Shown: positions 8,794-17,312, counted from the stretch's first letter. The stretch: 64,000 bases of DNA from UMGS1781 sp964389545 (GCA_964389545.1 CAYMDN010000002.1:3441-67440); one strand, 5' to 3'. Notes: generated from the sequence alone by a model not told the origin. Numbers and translations are program-made.

Positions 8794-8824
8794 TAAAAAA
8801 AGGAATAATTTTTAAATTATTCCT
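8794..8824 (-). terminator. Terminator of maf
   Basis: AGGAATAATTT (8801-8811) pairs with AAATTATTCCT (8814-8824), followed on the minus strand by a run of seven T. The stem overlaps the last codons of maf. Confidence 0.75.
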
Positions 8825-9390
8825 AACACATTTTTTAACATATCATATAATTTTTGAACTGGTAATCCCATTACAGAGAAGAAGTCTCCATCAATTTTTT
8901 CTATATGTACACCATATTCACTATACACTGCATATCCGCCAGCTTTATCATCTGCATGTCCTGAGTCAACCCATCTTTTTATTTCTTCATCTGTTGTTGG
9001 TTTCATATATACATCTGATATATCATAATCAACCTGTTCTTTATACTCTTCTCCGTTTTGTGATATTACACAAATGCTCGTTATTACCTGATGTTTATCA
9101 TCACTTAAATCTTTTAACATTTTCATTGCTTCTTCTCTTGAGTTTGGCTTTCCATATACTTTATCATTTTTTAAAACCATTGTATCTGATCCAATTACAA
9201 CTCTGTCTCCTTCAGTTTCATTAAAAACAGTTTTTGCCTTTATGTATGCAAGTCTTTTAGATTGTTCTTTTATGTCTAAATTTGGAACAAAAGACTCATC
9301 TGCATTGCTTGTTATTACATCAAATTTCATTCCTATCAATTCCATTAATTCTTTTCTTCTTGGTGAAGATGATCCCAATATTATTCTCAT
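8812..9390 (-). CDS. maf: Maf-family nucleoside triphosphate pyrophosphatase
   Basis: 192 residues, usual length. Motifs: SSSPRRKEL at the N terminus, ADESF, VVIGSDTMV and GKPNSREEA, together forming the Maf pocket. The family hydrolyses non-canonical or modified NTPs to NMP and PPi and overexpression blocks septation in Bacillus. In many Clostridia maf lies just before DUF4321-radC-mreB. Here it is about 50 kb from those genes and is followed instead by a CNNM-type gene only 13 bases upstream on the same strand. Start: ATG with AAAGGAG. Confidence 0.95.
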   Translation of the reverse strand: MRIILGSSSPRRKELMELIGMKFDVITSNADESFVPNLDIKEQSKRLAYIKAKTVFNETEGDRVVIGSDTMVLKNDKVYGKPNSREEAMKMLKDLSDDKHQVITSICVISQNGEEYKEQVDYDISDVYMKPTTDEEIKRWVDSGHADDKAGGYAVYSEYGVHIEKIDGDFFSVMGLPVQKLYDMLKNVLGII

Positions 9391-9402
9391 ATAATTTCTC
9401 CT

Positions 9403-10440
9403 TTATTTTTTCTTGACAATGTCATACTCATCAAAGATTTTTCCAACTAGTTTTTCTAAAATATCTTCCATTGTAACTAGTCCTACTACTTTGGCATCTC
9501 TATCTTTTACTATACTCATTGCCTGCTGATTTGCTTGCATTATTTTAAATATTGCTGATATTTTCTGTTCTTTTTCTACTATAAGTATCGGTCTTACTAT
9601 ACTTTTTATATTTATTGATGATAGTTTTTTATTATTTTCAGCTAGTACTAAATCTTTAATATTTAAAAGGCCTATTACATTATCTCTTGTATTTTCAAAA
9701 ACTGGCATCCTTGTGAATTTGTATTTTCTAATGGTTTCTAATATTTTTTCTGGAGTTTCTTTGACGTTAATAAACTTTATTTCTTCTTTTGGAACCATAG
9801 CTTTTTTTACTGGAATATTATTAAACTTTAGTGCATTAAATGCAATTTCCTTCTCTATTGAATCCACTATACCTTGATCTTTTCCTTCTGCAATAATCAT
9901 TTTTATTTCTCTTTCTGTTAATCTATCTTCCGGCTTATCTTGAATTCCAAATATTCTACAGAAAACTTTTATTGATACTCTTATAATTTTTTCAAATGGA
10001 ATATTTAGTATTACAAAAATTTTAAATATTCCCATTAATGTATATGCTGTCTTTTCTGGATTATTTCTTGCTATTTTCTTAGGTAATATTCCTCCAAATA
10101 TTAACAAAATATATGATAATATTACAGTAATTATTAGTACTGATAATAGCATTGCTATGTCCGCTTTTATATTCATTCCCATTAAGAAATCTGCTAATTC
10201 TTCTAAATAGAATTCTGCTACAAAAGCTGTTGCAAATAATTCTGCCATCACAATTCCAACTTCTATGATGTCAAATAATCTTGATTTATCTTCTAATATT
10301 TTTTTTAATCTTTTTGCTCTTTCATTTTTCTTACTTTCTTGAGATATTTTGGCTTTGCTTACATATGTAAATGCTGTATCTGCAGCAGAGAATACTGCTT
10401 TTGCTAATAGAATTATAGCTAAAATTAAAACTCTTATCAT
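9403..10440 (-). CDS. CNNM/DUF21 membrane protein with CBS pair (HlyC/CorC family, short form)
   Basis: 345 residues: a DUF21/CNNM transmembrane domain (first ~180 residues, including the SAADTAFTYVSKAK amphipathic segment and IFGGILPKKIA) followed by a CBS pair (TRMPVFENTRDNVIGLLNIKD and the second copy ending VTMEDILEKLVG). The C-terminal CorC/HlyC transporter-associated domain, usual in proteins of over 400 residues, is absent; the protein ends just after IFDEYD. Family members transport or regulate Mg2+ or other divalent cations. Likely co-transcribed with maf downstream. Confidence 0.88.
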   Translation of the reverse strand: MIRVLILAIILLAKAVFSAADTAFTYVSKAKISQESKKNERAKRLKKILEDKSRLFDIIEVGIVMAELFATAFVAEFYLEELADFLMGMNIKADIAMLLSVLIITVILSYILLIFGGILPKKIARNNPEKTAYTLMGIFKIFVILNIPFEKIIRVSIKVFCRIFGIQDKPEDRLTEREIKMIIAEGKDQGIVDSIEKEIAFNALKFNNIPVKKAMVPKEEIKFINVKETPEKILETIRKYKFTRMPVFENTRDNVIGLLNIKDLVLAENNKKLSSINIKSIVRPILIVEKEQKISAIFKIMQANQQAMSIVKDRDAKVVGLVTMEDILEKLVGKIFDEYDIVKKK

Positions 10441-10461
10441 GTTCTTTCCTCTTCATATAAA

Positions 10462-10493
10462 AAAGTCTACTTATAATTTAAATAAGAGACTTT
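10462..10493 (-). terminator. Possible terminator after the 212-residue protein gene
   Basis: AAAGTCT (10462-10468) pairs with AGACTTT (10487-10493); inner ACTTAT/ATAAG extends the stem with a bulge. Only a modest T-run follows on the minus strand. Confidence 0.5.
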
Positions 10494-10494
10494 C

Positions 10495-11133
10495 TTAATT
10501 TTTTGTATATTCTTCTTTTTCTTTTTTTGGTTGTTCTGTCCACTTTTCTGATACTTGTTCTGTTGCTTTTTGTGCCTCTTTATCAAACAAATCTTGTCTA
10601 TACGTTTTTGTTGGTTTTGCTTGATCTCCTTCTGGTAATGCTTGAACTCTTTTCTTAGTTCCTAAACTATGTAGTAAACTCTGAACCTCAAAAAATGCTC
10701 TATCTATTACACCTATTTCCATTTTTACATTGCTAGCTCCAAGGCTTCTAAATAGACTTTGTGTTTCTTTTGCTTGTTTATATATATTAACTTTAACTTC
10801 ATTATCTAGGGCCTCAGTCTTTTTCATATCTTTTAGCTCATAGGTTATCTCTAATTCATCACTAAAAATTGATAAATCTTTTGCATTTGGTTTCTTTACA
10901 CTTTTATGATTTCTTCTTTCAAATGCATATTTGCATATATCGACATACTCGTGTAGTCTTTGCTCATCTGACCTGAAAGCTCCTATTAGTCTTCTGTCTA
11001 TTGGATATGTTTCTATCTGTTCGGTGTATAGTCCATATCTTCCAAGTATGTCTTTAACTTCCTCTCTTGATAACTCTTGCACATAAATTGGCTCTATTCT
11101 TACTCCCAATTTTACATTTCCTATAGCTATCAT
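10495..11133 (-). CDS. Hypothetical protein, 212 residues
   Basis: A good AAAGGAG site precedes the ATG. No family recognised. The N terminus (KLGVRIEPIYVQELSREEVKDILGRYGL) and the centre look like mixed alpha/beta structure. The last ~50 residues are charged and low-complexity, rich in Lys, Glu, Gln and Pro, ending EEYTKN. No signal peptide or membrane helix. It sits alone upstream of the CNNM gene with a hairpin between, so it is probably an independent transcript. Confidence 0.75.
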   Translation of the reverse strand: MIAIGNVKLGVRIEPIYVQELSREEVKDILGRYGLYTEQIETYPIDRRLIGAFRSDEQRLHEYVDICKYAFERRNHKSVKKPNAKDLSIFSDELEITYELKDMKKTEALDNEVKVNIYKQAKETQSLFRSLGASNVKMEIGVIDRAFFEVQSLLHSLGTKKRVQALPEGDQAKPTKTYRQDLFDKEAQKATEQVSEKWTEQPKKEKEEYTKN

Positions 11134-11265
11134 TTTTTCTCCTTTTTCTTAAGCTTTTTATTCCATTTTACTTTTGCATTATATATAAGTTAAGTGTAAC
11201 ACATTTTTTCATTTTCTGTCAATAATTTTCAGTAAAATTTAAGCCCTTCTTTTTCTATTTTTATA

Positions 11266-11294
11266 TTGACATTTCACACTTTTATTTATATATT
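11266..11294 (+). promoter_or_regulatory. Sigma-A-type promoter of fhs
   Basis: TTGACA (11266-11271), a 17-base spacer and TATATT (11289-11294), very close to the start codon (11313), giving a leader of only about a dozen bases. Confidence 0.7.
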
Positions 11295-11312
11295 TAGTCT
11301 GAGGTGTTGCTA

Positions 11313-12980
11313 ATGAAATCAGATATTGAAATTGCACAAGAAACTCAAATGAAAAATATCCTAGAAATAGCAAAAGTTGCTAATATAGACAATTCATATA
11401 TCGAACAATATGGAAACTATAAAGCCAAAATTGATTTGTCTTTGTTAGAAGATGGTACAAAACCAAATGGCAAATTAATTTTAGTTACTGCAATTAATCC
11501 TACGCCTGCTGGTGAAGGAAAAACTACAACTACAATAGGTCTTGCTGATGGTTTAAGAAAAATAAATAAGAATGTAATGGTTGCCTTACGTGAACCATCT
11601 TTGGGTCCAGTTTTTGGAATTAAAGGTGGAGCTGCTGGTGGAGGATATGCTCAAGTGGTACCCATGGAAGATATAAATCTTCATTTTACTGGTGATTTTC
11701 ATGCTATAGGTGCAGCTAATAACTTACTTGCTGCTATGCTTGATAATCATATATATCAAGGTAACGCTTTAAATATAGACCCATCAAAAATAACATGGAA
11801 ACGTTGTGTAGATATGAATGATAGACAATTACGTTTTGTTACAGATGGTTTAGGTGGAGGTAAAAATGGTATTCCTCGTGATGATGGATATGATATAACT
11901 GTTGCCTCTGAGGTAATGGCAGTATTTTGTTTAGCTTCATCTATTACAGATTTAAAGAAAAGATTATCTAAATTAATAGTAGGTTATACTTATGATGATA
12001 AACCTGTTACGGCTGGAGATTTAAAGGCAGAAGGTGCCATGACTGCATTATTAAAGGATGCCTTAAAGCCTAATTTAGTTCAGACTCTTGAAGGTACTCC
12101 TGCTCTTGTTCATGGCGGTCCTTTTGCTAATATTGCTCATGGATGTAATTCTGTTATAGCCACAAGAATGGCTATGAAATTGGGAGATTATGCAGTAACA
12201 GAGGCCGGTTTTGGTGCTGATTTAGGTGCTGAAAAATTCTTAGATATAAAGTGTAGATTGGCTGGATTAAAACCTTCTGCAGTAGTATTAGTGGCTACAA
12301 TTAGAGCATTAAAAATGCATGGTGGTATGGATAAAAATGAACTTCAAAATGAAGATTTAGTTGCTCTTGAAAATGGTCTTCCGAATCTATTAAGACATCT
12401 TTCAAACATGAAAAATGTTTATAAACTTCCTACTGTTGTTGCTATTAATAAATTCCCTACAGATACTCAAGAAGAAATTGATTTAGTTATGGAAAGATGC
12501 AAAGTATTAGGTGCAAATGTTGTTCTTTCTGACGTTTGGGCAAATGGTGGAAATGGTGGTATAGATTTAGCCAAAGAAGTTGTAAAACTATGTGAAGAAA
12601 AAAATGATTTTGAATTCAGTTATGAATTAGATTCTACTATAGAAGAAAAAATCCAAAATATTGTGACTAGAGTATATGGTGGTTCTAATGTTGAATTTAC
12701 TAATGAAGCTAAAGATCAAATTAAAAAATTAACAAATTTAAAATTTGATAAATTGCCTATATGTATGGCAAAAACTCAATATAGTTTTTCTGATGATATG
12801 ACCAAACTTGGTGCTCCAGAAGACTTTACAGTTACAGTAAGAGAGGTAAAAGTTTCTGCTGGTGCTGGATTTATAGTTGCTCTTACAGGTTCCATAATGA
12901 CTATGCCTGGACTGCCTAAAGTTCCAGCAGCAGAAAAAATCGATGTCGATGAGAATGGGAAGATAAGTGGATTATTTTAA
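11313..12980 (+). CDS. fhs: Formate-tetrahydrofolate ligase
   Basis: 555 residues, matching the family. The ATG at 11313 follows GAGGTG; an in-frame GTG at 11304 lies inside that site. The P-loop-like TPAGEGKTTTTIGL, the LREPSLGPVFGIKGGAAGGGYAQV block and the C-terminal PGLPKVPAA are diagnostic. The enzyme makes 10-formyl-THF from formate, THF and ATP, feeding purine synthesis or acetogenic one-carbon metabolism. No other Wood-Ljungdahl genes are nearby, so a biosynthetic role is the safer inference. Its 3' end overlaps the convergent cwlD by nine bases. Confidence 0.98.
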   Translation: MKSDIEIAQETQMKNILEIAKVANIDNSYIEQYGNYKAKIDLSLLEDGTKPNGKLILVTAINPTPAGEGKTTTTIGLADGLRKINKNVMVALREPSLGPVFGIKGGAAGGGYAQVVPMEDINLHFTGDFHAIGAANNLLAAMLDNHIYQGNALNIDPSKITWKRCVDMNDRQLRFVTDGLGGGKNGIPRDDGYDITVASEVMAVFCLASSITDLKKRLSKLIVGYTYDDKPVTAGDLKAEGAMTALLKDALKPNLVQTLEGTPALVHGGPFANIAHGCNSVIATRMAMKLGDYAVTEAGFGADLGAEKFLDIKCRLAGLKPSAVVLVATIRALKMHGGMDKNELQNEDLVALENGLPNLLRHLSNMKNVYKLPTVVAINKFPTDTQEEIDLVMERCKVLGANVVLSDVWANGGNGGIDLAKEVVKLCEEKNDFEFSYELDSTIEEKIQNIVTRVYGGSNVEFTNEAKDQIKKLTNLKFDKLPICMAKTQYSFSDDMTKLGAPEDFTVTVREVKVSAGAGFIVALTGSIMTMPGLPKVPAAEKIDVDENGKISGLF

Positions 12981-13681
12981 AAAATAATCCATTATCCCAC
13001 AATATATTCCCCATGCTAGTTTCTCTTGGTATTCCTCACTTTGCAATAGGGTGCTTTCTTCTTCATTTGAAAGGAATCCACATTCAACTATTGTAGTGGG
13101 GATTTCTATATGCTCAATAATATATACATTTTCTATTTTTAATGGAACTCTATTATTTTCTTTTTTTATACTTTCTCCTATCTCTCTTTGTATTGCTGTG
13201 GCAAGGCTTTTGCTCTCTTCATTTCCTTCTTTATAAAAGGTTTGCCATCCCCAATATTGACTTTGTGGTATTTTGTTTAAATGTATAGAAACAAATATAT
13301 CGGCTGAAGATTCATTACCAATTTTTACTCTATTTTTTATATCTGAAACTTTCTTATCTTTTAATGTTTTTTTATCCAAATCATATATAGCATTTTCGTC
13401 TGAACGTGTAAGTATTACCGTTCCCCCTGATGATTCTATTAGTTGTTGTAATTTTAATGCAATTTTTAAATTGATATTTGCTTCTGATACTCCATTTTCA
13501 TTTACCCCTCCTCCATCTTCTCCGTCCGATGTCCTGCATCAATGACAATAACTTTATTATTGATTGGAAGTGCAGATGTTTGAACACTAGGTTCTTTCTT
13601 ATTTGATAAAGTAAAAACTGTAGTTGATACTAATAAACAAAATAGGATTATATATATTCTTTTTGAATTAATTATATACAT
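12972..13681 (-). CDS. cwlD: CwlD-like N-acetylmuramoyl-L-alanine amidase, interrupted by two in-frame CGG
   Basis: Starts at the ATG at 13681 (GGAGG site) with an N-terminal signal-anchor (KRIYIILFCLLVSTTVF). Frame 1 runs to VIVIDAGH and then meets CGG (13526-13528). Skipping its C gives GGA, and the next codon is again CGG (13522-13524). Skipping that C gives GGA and opens a clean frame to the end. The joined 235-residue protein reads DAGHGGEDGGG across the join, which is the family motif. The remaining zinc and catalytic residues are present: Glu of SEANIN, His of VSIHLN, Glu of VECGFLSN. CwlD trims spore-cortex peptidoglycan towards muramic lactam. Without the shifts the protein ends after about 60 residues. 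Confidence 0.88.
13521..13528 (-). other. Two consecutive CGG +1 shift sites in cwlD
   Basis: On the minus strand the bases after GAT GCA GGA CAT are C GGA C GGA GAA. Bases 13528 and 13524 are the two Cs that must be skipped; each makes a CGG triplet in the frame then being read. Both quadruplets are CGGA and both restored residues are the conserved Gly-Gly after the zinc-binding His. Confidence 0.85.
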
Positions 13682-13718
13682 AAAAAAAAGACCTCCATAT
13701 TTTAAATATATGAAGGTC
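13682..13718 (-). terminator. Intrinsic terminator overlapping the cwlD ribosome binding site
   Basis: On the minus strand GACCTTCATAT (13718-13708) pairs with ATATGGAGGTC (13700-13690, one mismatch), followed by eight T directly before the cwlD ATG. The GGAGG of cwlD is in the 3' arm. It ends the GGDEF transcript, or in read-through RNA hides the cwlD start. Confidence 0.7.
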
Positions 13719-13726
13719 CTTATTAT

Positions 13727-14665
13727 TTATGTCATTGATGTTTTTCTTCTATCTACAGCATAGCAACTTCCTCTGTAACGTTTTGCTAAATGCTTCATTT
13801 GTGCTCCAATTTCTCCTATTTCTAATATGTTATCAAATTTGTCAACATTTGAAATTACAGCTCCTATTGATATTGATGTTAATGGGAAGTGTTCCATTCT
13901 ACCTTTTCTATTTTGAATTTTTATATATCCTCTTCTTCTATCTGCTGAAGTAAAGTATTCCTGAATTCCTAAATCAAATTCTTTAATTATATTCTTGCAT
14001 GTTTTTTCGTAATCAATTTCTTTATCTAAAATTGCTACAAAATCATCTCCACCAATATGTCCTACAAATATCTTATTTCCGTTATTCTCATTTGCATTTT
14101 TTACAATAGTTCTTGCTGTGAATTTTATTATTTCATCACCTTGCAAGAAACCATATACATCATTATATGCTTTAAAGTTATCAAGATCCAAATATAATAC
14201 TGAAAATTCTTCCTTTTTTAATAATCTCTTTTTTAATTCTTTTTGTATTTGAACATTTCCTGGTAATCCTGTTAATGGACTTACTGTTCTATTCACAGAT
14301 AATAATCTTGATATATTGATTATTTTGTAATACAAATATTCTTCACCTAATGATTTTGGAATATAGTATTCTATTAAAGCTCTTGCAATCTCTAATCTAT
14401 GCTCTTTTGACTCATCTGATGAGCAAACTATTAAAGGTGTAATGTTGTTATCTTCGTTTTTTCTAATTTCTCTACATATATCTAGAGTGTTTGCTCTTAC
14501 ACTATCTTCATTGATTATAATTATTTCTGGAATATTTTGAAAGATAGTATTAATCTGTGATTCATTTATATTTATGAACTTATAATTCTTTTGTTCTTTA
14601 AAAAGTTCTTTTAAAGACTGTGTAAAATCTGGCTGGCTATCTATTACATAGATTTCCTGAAACAT
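13727..14665 (-). CDS. GGDEF-type protein with N-terminal receiver-like domain
   Basis: 312 residues. The first ~125 residues have a CheY-like layout (IYVIDSQPDF, PEIIIINEDS, PLIVCSSDES, YYIPKSLGE). The phosphoacceptor position reads N-E-D rather than a clear Asp, so it may be non-phosphorylated. The rest is a GGDEF domain: SPLTGLPGN, DLDNFKAYND and GHIGGDDF. The signature is GGDDF instead of GG(D/E)EF, replacing the catalytic Glu by Asp, so diguanylate cyclase activity is uncertain. There is no clear RxxD inhibitory site. It forms an operon with the upstream membrane protein (13-base gap). It may act as a c-di-GMP or GTP sensor rather than a synthase. Confidence 0.85.
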   Translation of the reverse strand: MFQEIYVIDSQPDFTQSLKELFKEQKNYKFININESQINTIFQNIPEIIIINEDSVRANTLDICREIRKNEDNNITPLIVCSSDESKEHRLEIARALIEYYIPKSLGEEYLYYKIINISRLLSVNRTVSPLTGLPGNVQIQKELKKRLLKKEEFSVLYLDLDNFKAYNDVYGFLQGDEIIKFTARTIVKNANENNGNKIFVGHIGGDDFVAILDKEIDYEKTCKNIIKEFDLGIQEYFTSADRRRGYIKIQNRKGRMEHFPLTSISIGAVISNVDKFDNILEIGEIGAQMKHLAKRYRGSCYAVDRRKTSMT

Positions 14666-14678
14666 AGCCTTATCACTC

Positions 14679-16487
14679 CTATTCTGTTGTATCTACATCT
14701 GTTAAATCACATTCTTTTGTTATTTCTTCGCTTGTTTTCTCTGTGTCATTAAGGTCTTCGTTACTATATGCTCTTACAGTTACTGTATTTACTATTCCTG
14801 GTTTTATTGCAACCTTAAATCTATAGCTTGTTTTTTCTGAATCATAACCACTTTTTGAACTATCAAATACTGTTGTTTTACCATTTACGTCAAACTCGAT
14901 TTTTTCTAATCCCATATCATGTGAAATTATAATTACTGCTAACAATTGATCTTCGCTAAATTGTATTTTTATTTCTGGTTTTTTAACTCCTTTAATCATC
15001 TCATCTAATTGTTCTGTATTTCCTTCTGTGTCTGTTAAAATTGCATATAGAGTATTCATTCCTCTTCTCATTTCAATTGTTGTAGATAGTTCATATTCGT
15101 CATCTTCTGTAGGTATTACTGTGTTTGCTTCTTCATCATTCCAATAATATACTAAACTAGAAATTCCCTTGTCGCTTGCTGCTATTATCTCTATACTATC
15201 TCCACTTTTAATAAATTGTATTTTTGGTTTTTCTCTTACTAAATCTTGAGATAACTCAGTTATTGTTCCTGTTTTATCTTGAACTTCTATATGAATAGTA
15301 TTTATTTCACCATCTGGTATTATAACTTCCATACTTAAAACATTGTTATTTTTCTCTTCTATATGTTCAAGGTCTTCGTTCCACCAATATCTAAGTTTTG
15401 TTATTTCCTCAGTATATTTTACAGATAAACTAATTGTGTTTTCATCCAATCTTGAAATAATTATTTGAGGTTTATTTATTTCAGCATTTGGTGCTGATGC
15501 ACTACCAGATTTTCCAATCATAGGTATTAATTTTACCATTATAATAACAACAGCAAATATAATTAGTATGATTGAAAATATTATTGCAGCTCTTTTTATT
15601 AAACCTGAGTCAGTGCCACCATTATTTTCTCTTACCTTTACCTTTTTCTGTTTTCTGTTTCCTTCATAATCATTGTAATTTTCTGTTTGATTATTATAAG
15701 AGTTTGATTCTGAACCTGTATTACTGTCATATTCATTAAGATTTGGTCCATTCATATTTGGCATATTTGCACCAATTCCTGTATTGTTTAAATCTACGTT
15801 ATTTTGTGTATTGTATGCTGTGTTATTTAAATCAACACTATTCTGTGTGCCATATGCTGAATTGTTCATGTTAGTATTACTTTGTGTATTATATGCTGTG
15901 TTATTTAAATTAACATTATTTTGTGTACTATATGCTGAATTGTTCATGTTAGTGTTACTTTGTGTATTGTATGCTGCGTTGTTTAAATCAACATTATTTT
16001 GTGTACCATATGCTGAATTGTTTATGTTAGTGTTACTTTGTGTATTATATGCTACGTTGTTTAAATCAACATTATTTTGTGTACTATACGCTGAATTGTT
16101 CATGTTAGTATTACTCTGTGTATTATATGTTGTGTTATTTAAATTAGTATCATTTTGTATGTTTTGAACTGGCATAGTAGTAGCATTGTTTTGAGCACTA
16201 TTTACTTGTAGCTGAACTGGAACACTTTCAATATTGTTCTGCACAGACGGAGTTACGGGATTAACCGAATTTATTTGTGGTTCTGGAGTAGTACTGCTTA
16301 TATCTTGTGTAATAGTAGGTGTAGCAATGTTAATGTTTGCAACATTTTCTGCTGTTCCAGGCAACACTTCTCCATTATTTATCTGTTCATCAATATTATT
16401 TGGATTGTTATTAACTTTGTTTTCATCATTTTCGATAGTTTTTTTCTGTTCTTTATTTTGATTTGACATCGCTAAAATTTGATTCAT
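14679..16487 (-). CDS. Single-pass membrane protein with Asn-rich 13-residue repeats and extracellular beta domains
   Basis: 602 residues. The N-terminal ~290 residues are hydrophilic and low-complexity, rich in Asn, Thr and Gln, with nine tandem 13-residue units at residues 119-235 (two alternating forms, close to AYNTQSNTNMNNS and AYSTQNNVDLNNT). A basic KQKKVKVR segment, one membrane helix (~297-322) and a C-terminal ~270 residues of three or four beta-rich Ig-like repeats follow (each with KxxYWWN- or VYYWND-like cores). With no signal peptide, the repeats are probably cytoplasmic and the beta domains outside. No known family recognised. Co-transcribed with the downstream GGDEF-type gene, suggesting a shared signalling or surface-sensing role. 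Confidence 0.85.
   Translation of the reverse strand: MNQILAMSNQNKEQKKTIENDENKVNNNPNNIDEQINNGEVLPGTAENVANINIATPTITQDISSTTPEPQINSVNPVTPSVQNNIESVPVQLQVNSAQNNATTMPVQNIQNDTNLNNTTYNTQSNTNMNNSAYSTQNNVDLNNVAYNTQSNTNINNSAYGTQNNVDLNNAAYNTQSNTNMNNSAYSTQNNVNLNNTAYNTQSNTNMNNSAYGTQNSVDLNNTAYNTQNNVDLNNTGIGANMPNMNGPNLNEYDSNTGSESNSYNNQTENYNDYEGNRKQKKVKVRENNGGTDSGLIKRAAIIFSIILIIFAVVIIMVKLIPMIGKSGSASAPNAEINKPQIIISRLDENTISLSVKYTEEITKLRYWWNEDLEHIEEKNNNVLSMEVIIPDGEINTIHIEVQDKTGTITELSQDLVREKPKIQFIKSGDSIEIIAASDKGISSLVYYWNDEEANTVIPTEDDEYELSTTIEMRRGMNTLYAILTDTEGNTEQLDEMIKGVKKPEIKIQFSEDQLLAVIIISHDMGLEKIEFDVNGKTTVFDSSKSGYDSEKTSYRFKVAIKPGIVNTVTVRAYSNEDLNDTEKTSEEITKECDLTDVDTTE
15783..16133 (-). repeat. Nine tandem 39-bp repeats (78-bp higher-order unit) inside CDS
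   Basis: Translated units alternate between a QSNTN(M/I)NN form and a QNNVDLNN form, so the true period is two units (78 bp). Units are near-identical in DNA, which indicates recent duplication and possible length variation between strains. It lies wholly within the 602-residue protein gene. Confidence 0.9.
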
Positions 16488-16626
16488 ATCTATTCTTCCT
16501 CACTATCAATAATACTAAAATTATATCACAATAAAAATTAATTTGTAAATATATTTTTATGCTTTTATTCCTTTTGTAACATACTAATATTAATGCTGCA
16601 TATATTTAGTATTGGGAGTGATTTTT

Positions 16627-16773
16627 TTGGATAATATTGATATATCAAAACTCTTAGATACACTTTCTAAAATGGATAAGAAAGAATTAGAAGCAGGTAT
16701 CGCAAAGGCGAATGCAATTCTAAAATCTAAAGGTAATGGAAACATCTTAAATCAGAATGATATAAAAAAATAA
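16627..16773 (+). CDS. Small protein, 48 residues, first gene of a three-gene cluster
   Basis: TTG start at 16627 with a GGGAGTGAT site; stop at 16771-16773. The product is charged and helical (DISKLLDTLSKMDKKELEAGIAKANAIL, shown in part). It is followed after 15 bases by the 117-residue gene, with which it is probably co-transcribed. No family name known to me; the helical pattern resembles small proteins next to comparable genes in other Clostridia. Confidence 0.65.
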   Translation: MDNIDISKLLDTLSKMDKKELEAGIAKANAILKSKGNGNILNQNDIKK

Positions 16774-16788
16774 TAAGGAGTATTTGTA

Positions 16789-17142
16789 GTGAATGAGGAT
16801 TTATCAAGTTTATTTGAGAAATTTAATATAAATAAGGATAGTATTTCTCCCGAAATGATTAATAGTGTGATGGAGTTTGTAAATAATTCAAAAGATTCAA
16901 ACTCTTCTAATGAATCTGAATCCAAAAATAATTTTTCAGGTTCAATAGATGTCGAAACTATTATGAAAATCAAGTCTGTAATGGATAAAATGAATGCAAG
17001 TGATAGTCCTCGTTCTAAATTATTACTCTCGCTTAAGCCATATTTAAATGACAATAAAAAAGAAAAAATAGATCAATATATCCAACTTAGTAAAATAATA
17101 GAATTACTTCCTCTTATTGGTGGTGAAAGCAATGGAAAATAA
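16789..17142 (+). CDS. Conserved helical hypothetical protein
   Basis: 117 residues from a GTG at 16789 with an AAGGAG site nine bases upstream. A Ser/Asn-rich linker near residues 35-50 separates a short N-terminal helical part from a C-terminal part reading SPRSKLLLSLKPYL, EKIDQYIQLSKI and LLPLIGG. This pattern (a basic LLxxLKPYL helix, then IDQYI, then a hydrophobic end) is one I associate with unnamed Clostridia proteins. No catalytic motif. The next gene starts within its last codons. Confidence 0.75.
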   Translation: MNEDLSSLFEKFNINKDSISPEMINSVMEFVNNSKDSNSSNESESKNNFSGSIDVETIMKIKSVMDKMNASDSPRSKLLLSLKPYLNDNKKEKIDQYIQLSKIIELLPLIGGESNGK

Positions 17143-17311
17143 TTCCCTTCTATCGTTTCTTTCTAACTCTAATAATGAATATATTGAAATATTTAATCTT
17201 AAATTTTATTTTGATGATTTATTAATTATATGTTTGCTTTTCTTTTTATATCAAGAAAAATCAACCGATGAGATTTTATATGCCATTTTGATTATGCTTC
17301 TATTCGACTAG
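17132..17311 (+). CDS. Small membrane-associated protein, 59 residues
   Basis: The ATG at 17132 is preceded by GGTGG and overlaps the upstream gene by 11 bases, indicating translational coupling. The C-terminal half is hydrophobic with the pattern FYFDDLLIICLLFFLYQEKS then a second hydrophobic stretch, probably one or two short membrane helices. Its stop is one base from the stop of the convergent minC. With the two upstream genes it forms a compact three-gene unit of unknown function. Confidence 0.75.
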   Translation: MENNSLLSFLSNSNNEYIEIFNLKFYFDDLLIICLLFFLYQEKSTDEILYAILIMLLFD

Positions 17312-17312
17312 A

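Noticed and set aside
15783..16133. CRISPR array from 39-bp repeats
   Set aside because: The repeats are contiguous coding units without spacers, inside a protein gene.
15784..16167. Plus-strand open frame across the Asn-rich repeats
   Set aside because: It is a shadow of the repeat codons in the minus-strand gene, with no ribosome binding site.
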